38,240 nt of DNA, taken from NCBI GenBank assembly GCA_903825465.1, contig CAIKAR010000087.1, positions 1 through 38,240 of the forward strand, given 5' to 3'. Source of the stretch: an uncultured Hyphomicrobiales bacterium. GTDB lineage: Bacteria; Pseudomonadota; Alphaproteobacteria; Rhizobiales; Beijerinckiaceae. Under the pieces are notes generated by a model. The model searched no databases, had not been told where the DNA came from, and worked only from the letters and a program-made list of their open reading frames with translations. Numbering within the stretch: position 1 is the first letter of the stretch; the number at the start of each line of letters is the position of its first letter. Shown piece by piece: positions 34,698-38,240 of the stretch. Position numbers and translations under genes: made by a program.

Positions 34698-35498
34698 CTA
34701 GCCGGTGGCCGCGCGCTTCTTTTCGATGATCCCCACCACAATCACGGCGCCTTCGTAGAGCGCCAGCATCGGCCCGACCAGCGACATCATGCTGATGATG
34801 TCGGGCGGCGTCAGCACGGCGGCGATGACCGTTATCACGACAACCGCGTACCGCCGTTTGGCTTTCAAGAACGCCGCGTCGATGATGCCGACGTGGCCCA
34901 GCAGGGTCAGGACGACAGGCAGTTGGAACGCCACCCCAAACGCCAGGATCAAGGTCATCACCAGGCTGAGGTATTCGCTGACGCGCGGCAGCAATTCTAT
35001 GGTCGCCTCGCCCGCGACGTTCAACTGCTGCATGCTGACCGAAAACCGGATCAGCAGCGGCATGACAACGAAATAGACGAGCACGGCGCCGAGCGTGAAG
35101 AACACCGGCGTCGCGATCAGATAGGGCAGAAAAGCCCGCTTCTCATGCTTGTAGAGGCCCGGCGCGACAAACATGTAGAGCTGCGAGGCGATGATCGGGA
35201 AGGCCAGCACCAGCGCGCCGAACATGCTGAGCTTCAAATTGGTGAAGAACTGCTCGAGGAAATGCGTCGCGATGAGCTTGGCGTTCTCGGCGCCGACCAC
35301 CTGAACAAACGGTTCGGTCAGAATATTGTAGATCGACCGCGAGAAATAAAAGCAGACGAGAAAAGCGATGACGAAGGCCCACACCGCCTTGATCAGCCGC
35401 GAGCGCAGCTCGATCAAATGATCCATCAGCGGCGCCTTCGACGCCTCTATGTCGGCCTCGCCGTTATCGTCGACGGGCGGGATGGTCACCGCGCTCAT
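34698..35498 (-). CDS. tatC: Sec-independent protein translocase TatC
   Basis: A 266-residue six-helix core of the Tat translocase, recognising twin-arginine signals. It has the N-terminal signature [15 protein letters not shown] and the later [18 protein letters not shown] (F-x-x-P-G-L-x-x-x-E) segment, with the functionally key Glu. The length matches alphaproteobacterial TatC. The ATG at 35498 overlaps the tatB stop by four nt. The twin-arginine candidate TRAP-binding protein in this window is a plausible client. Confidence 0.96.
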   Translation of the reverse strand: MSAVTIPPVDDNGEADIEASKAPLMDHLIELRSRLIKAVWAFVIAFLVCFYFSRSIYNILTEPFVQVVGAENAKLIATHFLEQFFTNLKLSMFGALVLAFPIIASQLYMFVAPGLYKHEKRAFLPYLIATPVFFTLGAVLVYFVVMPLLIRFSVSMQQLNVAGEATIELLPRVSEYLSLVMTLILAFGVAFQLPVVLTLLGHVGIIDAAFLKAKRRYAVVVITVIAAVLTPPDIISMMSLVGPMLALYEGAVIVVGIIEKKRAATG

Positions 35499-35944
35499 GA
35501 TGGTGAACTCACGGCGGTGCGCGCCGGCTCCGGAAGCGGCGCTTCGACGGACGCCGGGGCCGCGGGTTCCGCCGCCGGCGCGGGGACTTCAGCCACATGA
35601 TCCACCGTCGCATTGGCGGGCGCGATCGGCGGCGAGGCCGGCGCGTTCAGATGGGCGTCGATTTCGGCTTTCGTCGCGGAGAAATCGTGGCGCACGGATT
35701 CGAACGGATCAAGCCCGTCTATGTCGAGCTTGGTCATTTTCTCGACATCCTTTTTCAGCTCGTGCAGCTCCGCCTCGCGCATGGCCTCGGTGAACTGGCC
35801 CTGAAACTCGCCGGCCATTCGGCGCAGTTGCGCGATGGTCTTGCCGATCTGGCGCATGACCCCCGGCAAATCCTTGGGTGGAATCATGATCAGCATCACG
35901 ATTCCGATGAGGATCAGCTTGGGGCCGTCGAAAAGATCGAACAT
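35495..35944 (-). CDS. tatB: Sec-independent protein translocase TatB, divergent N terminus
   Basis: A 149-residue protein with the TatB architecture: a transmembrane helix (residues ~9-21), hinge, long amphipathic helix and disordered Pro/Ala-rich tail. The start [16 protein letters not shown] differs from the usual MFDIGWSELLVIAVV: the conserved Glu at position 8 is replaced by Pro, with Lys at 9. The hinge reads MIPPKDLP rather than IGPKDLP. Position between tatA and tat[15 protein letters not shown] and length identify it. Whether it works as a standard TatB is uncertain. The stop overlaps tatC. Confidence 0.88.
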   Translation of the reverse strand: MFDLFDGPKLILIGIVMLIMIPPKDLPGVMRQIGKTIAQLRRMAGEFQGQFTEAMREAELHELKKDVEKMTKLDIDGLDPFESVRHDFSATKAEIDAHLNAPASPPIAPANATVDHVAEVPAPAAEPAAPASVEAPLPEPARTAVSSPS

Positions 35945-36015
35945 TTGGGGTCCGCGCGTCGGACGGCGACAGGCCGCGCGCCAAAGGGCGCCCGGCTCCC
36001 GCCATCACGCCTGTC

Positions 36016-36264
36016 CTAGCCTGCCTTGTTGGTCTCGGCCGTCTTGGCGTCGGCCATTGGCGCGCCGGCGGTGTGGTCGAGGGTCTTGGCCTTGTCGTCG
36101 GTCTTGGGCGCCTTGTCGTCGTCTTCCTCCGCCAAGCCCTTCTTGAAGGATTTGATGCCTTTGGCGAAGTCGCCCATGATGTCCGAAATCTTGCCTTTGC
36201 CGCCAAACATCACCAATACGATGACGCCGACGATCAGCCAGTGCCAAATCGAGAAGCTACCCAT
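36016..36264 (-). CDS. tatA: Sec-independent protein translocase TatA
   Basis: An 82-residue pore-forming subunit. The N terminus [22 protein letters not shown] is the transmembrane helix, followed by the [22 protein letters not shown] hinge and amphipathic helix and an acidic, disordered tail. The S-x-x-H-W pattern and FGxGKI hinge fit alphaproteobacterial TatA. I choose the ATG at 36264 because it gives the canonical TatA N terminus; upstream codons are not TatA-like. It heads tatA-tatB-tatC on the minus strand, with 71 nt to tatB. Confidence 0.95.
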   Translation of the reverse strand: MGSFSIWHWLIVGVIVLVMFGGKGKISDIMGDFAKGIKSFKKGLAEEDDDKAPKTDDKAKTLDHTAGAPMADAKTAETNKAG

Positions 36265-36361
36265 GTCACCCGTCCTTCCCCCGCGGGGGACCTTGCGCCC
36301 GAAAGCGCGATGTCGGGCGAACCTATGCGCTGGCGCCCATAAAAACAAGCACGGCCGTCGC

Positions 36362-36392
36362 GCCGGCTCCCAGAGCGCCGGGCGGAGCCGGC
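36362..36392. repeat. Perfect 9-bp hairpin in the tatA/binding-protein divergent region
   Basis: GCCGGCTCC (36362-36370) pairs exactly with GGAGCCGGC (36384-36392) around 13 nt. It lies in the 194-bp region between divergent genes, away from either start codon. There is no U-run. It may be a regulatory or repeat element. Confidence 0.35.
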
Positions 36393-36458
36393 TGGCGAAA
36401 TCGCAACGGCCACGATAGAACGACTAAAATAGGGGCGTCCGGCCCCGGAGGAATCGCC

Positions 36459-37493
36459 ATGGGTCGCGCAAGGGTCGTGTTGTGGGCGTTGGCGCTGGCC
36501 TGCGCCGCTTGCCAGGCCGCCCGCGCCGCCGACAAGGTGCGGATCGGCAATCTCAACACGATCGGCGACATCACCGTTTTCATCGCCGACGCCAAGGGTT
36601 ATTTCGCGAAGGAAAATATCGAACCGGAGGTCACGCTGTTCGACGCTTCGGCCAAGATGATCGCGCCACTCGGCACCGGCGAGCTCGATGTCGGCGGCGG
36701 CGCGACCGCGGTCAGCCTCTTCAACGCCATCGACCGCGGCATCGGCGTGCGGATCGTCGCCGACAAGGGCCGCACCGAGGCTGGCTACGTCTATCAAAGC
36801 CTCGTCATTCGCAAGGATTTGATCGACAGCGGCAAGTTCAAGGGTTTCGCCGACCTCAAGGGCTTGAAGATCGCGGTGGGCGCGCCCGGCGTCGGTCCCC
36901 TGTCCGCGCTGAACGAACTGGCCAAGGCCGGCGGCGTCAAATACGCGGATATCGAGAAGGTCTTCCTCGCCTTTCCCCAGCAGGTCGCGGCGCTGCGCAG
37001 CGGCGCCATCGACGGCGCGGTGATGAACGAGCCGTTCAAGACCCTGCTGCGCCAGCAGGGCCTGGCGGTCGAGTTCGCGCCGACGCAGGATGTTTATCCC
37101 GACTACGAGGTGTCGCTGGCGCTGTTTGGCGAAAAGTTCCGGCGTGAGCGGCCCGACGTCGCGCGACGTTATTTGCGCGCCGTGCTGCAAGCCGCGCGCG
37201 ACTACAACGACGCCATCGCCAACGGACGCTGGAAGACGGACGGGGCCGCCGACGAGGCCATTTCGATTTTCTCGAAGCGAACGGGCCAGCCCCTCGACCT
37301 CATCCGCGCCATCACGCCGCCCGCGATCGATCCCAACGGCGAAATCAGGATGGACAGCTTGCGCAAGGACCTCGCCTTCTTCCAGACGCAGGGCGACGTG
37401 ACCAACATGGCTCTCACCGCCGATCAGTGCGTCGATATGACGATGACGCGGGACGTCGCGCGGGAACTAGGGCCGTATAAGCCGCGGAATTGA
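36459..37493 (+). CDS. ABC transporter substrate-binding protein (SsuA/NMT1-like)
   Basis: A 344-residue periplasmic binding protein of the nitrate/sulfonate/thiamine-precursor (SsuA/THI5) type. A Sec signal (VVLWALALACAACQAARA, cut after ARA) precedes KVRIGNLNTIGDITVFIADAKGYFAKENI, then GLKIAVGAPGVGPLSALNE, and FPQQVAALRSGAIDGAVMNEPF as in this family. The ligand is unknown; members bind nitrate, taurine, alkanesulfonates, pyrimidines or others. A strong GGAGGA precedes the ATG at 36459. No ABC permease or ATPase follows; the next gene is on the other strand, so its transporter lies elsewhere. It is divergent from the tat operon. Confidence 0.85.
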   Translation: MGRARVVLWALALACAACQAARAADKVRIGNLNTIGDITVFIADAKGYFAKENIEPEVTLFDASAKMIAPLGTGELDVGGGATAVSLFNAIDRGIGVRIVADKGRTEAGYVYQSLVIRKDLIDSGKFKGFADLKGLKIAVGAPGVGPLSALNELAKAGGVKYADIEKVFLAFPQQVAALRSGAIDGAVMNEPFKTLLRQQGLAVEFAPTQDVYPDYEVSLALFGEKFRRERPDVARRYLRAVLQAARDYNDAIANGRWKTDGAADEAISIFSKRTGQPLDLIRAITPPAIDPNGEIRMDSLRKDLAFFQTQGDVTNMALTADQCVDMTMTRDVARELGPYKPRN

Positions 37494-37606
37494 ATTCAAC
37501 GTTTCAAGACGAGTCGCGCGACGCGTCGAAGGCGTCGATGATCGCGGCCCTGAAGAGCCGAGGCTTATCGGCCACCTGACGTTTCGCGGAGACCGCGGAA
37601 GCACGG

Positions 37607-37640
37607 AAAAAGTCCCGCTCTGTTTCGGCAGGGCGGGACT
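37607..37640 (-). terminator. Rho-independent terminator of the Hint-protein gene
   Basis: On the minus strand AGTCCCGC (37640-37633), loop, GCGGGACT (37618-37611) is followed by T's, starting 17 nt past the stop of the partial gene. Confidence 0.85.
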
Positions 37641-37656
37641 CGCATATCATTGGTTC

Positions 37657-38240
37657 TCAGAACGAGCTGAAGGCGCGCTCTTCGAGCCGATCGCGAATCA
37701 CATCGCCGTCCCGCCGAAGATCGACGATTTGCGAAATCGCGCTGAGCAGATGGGATTTAATCTTAGCGCGGCCACCAGCGTATTCAAACCGGGGAGCGCA
37801 AAGCGGCAGCGTTTCGGCATCCCCATGAAGACGGAGATAGTCGGCGAAGTTCGACGCGTTCTCTTTCATCCTGCGAAGGGTCTCGCATTCCAAGCCGTTC
37901 GCAACAACCACGTCGTGATTTTCGAGCAGAATATGGAAGTATTCGATTTCGTCGCGCGCGACTTCGTCGTCGCGGGCGATCGTCACATCATTGACGAGGG
38001 ACTCCGCGGGAAAAAGCGTTCCGTCGATGAAGATGGCATGCTGCGGCGAGACGTGGAGATCGGACGACGGGACATTCTCCCTGATCGCCGATTTCGCGAT
38101 CCTGATCGGCTTGATGTCATTGACCCAGGATTTGCCCGGGTCGGACTTCTTGTAGGAGGTCTGAAATATCCACTTGATCGGCTGCGCGCCGCCAAATTTC
38201 GACTGAACCAGATCGCCGTTCTTGAGCGTCTCGATGGCGC
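37657..38240 (-). CDS. Hint (Hedgehog/intein) domain protein, C-terminal part
   Basis: A frame open from the right edge for 193 codons to the stop at 37657; the N-terminal part and start lie outside the window. The segment LHVSPQHAIFIDGTLFPAESLV followed by EYFHILLENHDVVVANGLECETL is typical of bacterial Hint_2 domains, in which the SPQH motif contributes the central His. In intein and Hedgehog homologs such domains self-cleave after a Cys, which would lie upstream of this window. Bacterial proteins carrying it are often secreted or contact-associated with variable N-terminal passengers. The C-terminal tail of about 65 residues is polar and charged (ISQIVDLRRDGDVIRDRLEE). The passenger is unseen, so a role cannot be assigned. 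A terminator follows. Confidence 0.75.
   Translation of the reverse strand, partial: AIETLKNGDLVQSKFGGAQPIKWIFQTSYKKSDPGKSWVNDIKPIRIAKSAIRENVPSSDLHVSPQHAIFIDGTLFPAESLVNDVTIARDDEVARDEIEYFHILLENHDVVVANGLECETLRRMKENASNFADYLRLHGDAETLPLCAPRFEYAGGRAKIKSHLLSAISQIVDLRRDGDVIRDRLEERAFSSF

Overview
The window is a high-GC chromosomal segment from an alphaproteobacterium, most likely of the order Hyphomicrobiales (Rhizobiales). I base this on the gene orders rlpA-dac-tmk-holB and tatABC-serS-surE-pcm, the coexistence of a glnB-glnA pair with a eukaryote-type glutamine synthetase (glnII), and the MaeB-type malic enzyme. The family or genus cannot be fixed from sequence reading alone. Most genes are core or metabolic. 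The accessory material is at the two ends: an integrase remnant near a tRNA-Glu on the left, and the C-terminal part of a Hint-domain protein on the right.

Layout. Positions 1-760 hold the in-frame tail of a tyrosine-integrase-like gene, about 540 bp with no convincing gene, and tRNA-Glu(UUC). Positions 880-7350 (minus strand) hold a UGSC-like protein, DNA polymerase III delta-prime (holB), thymidylate kinase (tmk), a D,D-carboxypeptidase, RlpA and a small secreted protein. Positions 7450-13420 hold a dGTPase facing an A-type Fe-S carrier (erpA), a PfkB kinase, a GST, a DUF971 protein facing moaA, and the Fe-S scaffold ATPase mrp. Positions 13510-15620 carry two solute-binding proteins of different transporter classes (TRAP and Bug/TctC), converging, without membrane partners. 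Positions 15770-23860 carry maeB, an SGNH-type protein, an atypical shikimate dehydrogenase with a carboxymuconolactone-decarboxylase-family gene and a TfoX-like gene, an SDR, cysK, a tiny membrane protein and a mercaptopyruvate sulfurtransferase.

Positions 23930-27180 form a nitrogen-assimilation block. glnB-glnA (plus) converges on glnII (minus), with a strong terminator for glnA and a second hairpin serving glnII. glnII is preceded by a good sigma-54 (-24/-12) promoter, so PII signalling and both glutamine synthetases sit together. parE and a TauD-type dioxygenase follow. The minus-strand block 30890-36264 is tatABC, an inserted EamA permease, serS, surE and pcm. A divergent ABC-type solute-binding protein and the partial Hint protein close the window.

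I did not find a clearly new multi-gene defence or mobile system. The points most worth a second look are the unusual TatB N terminus, the atypical AroE beside a CMD-family protein, the DUF971-MoaA-Mrp-ErpA iron-sulfur neighbourhood, the sigma-54 promoter of glnII, the Cys version of the UGSC motif, and the integrase remnant beside tRNA-Glu.
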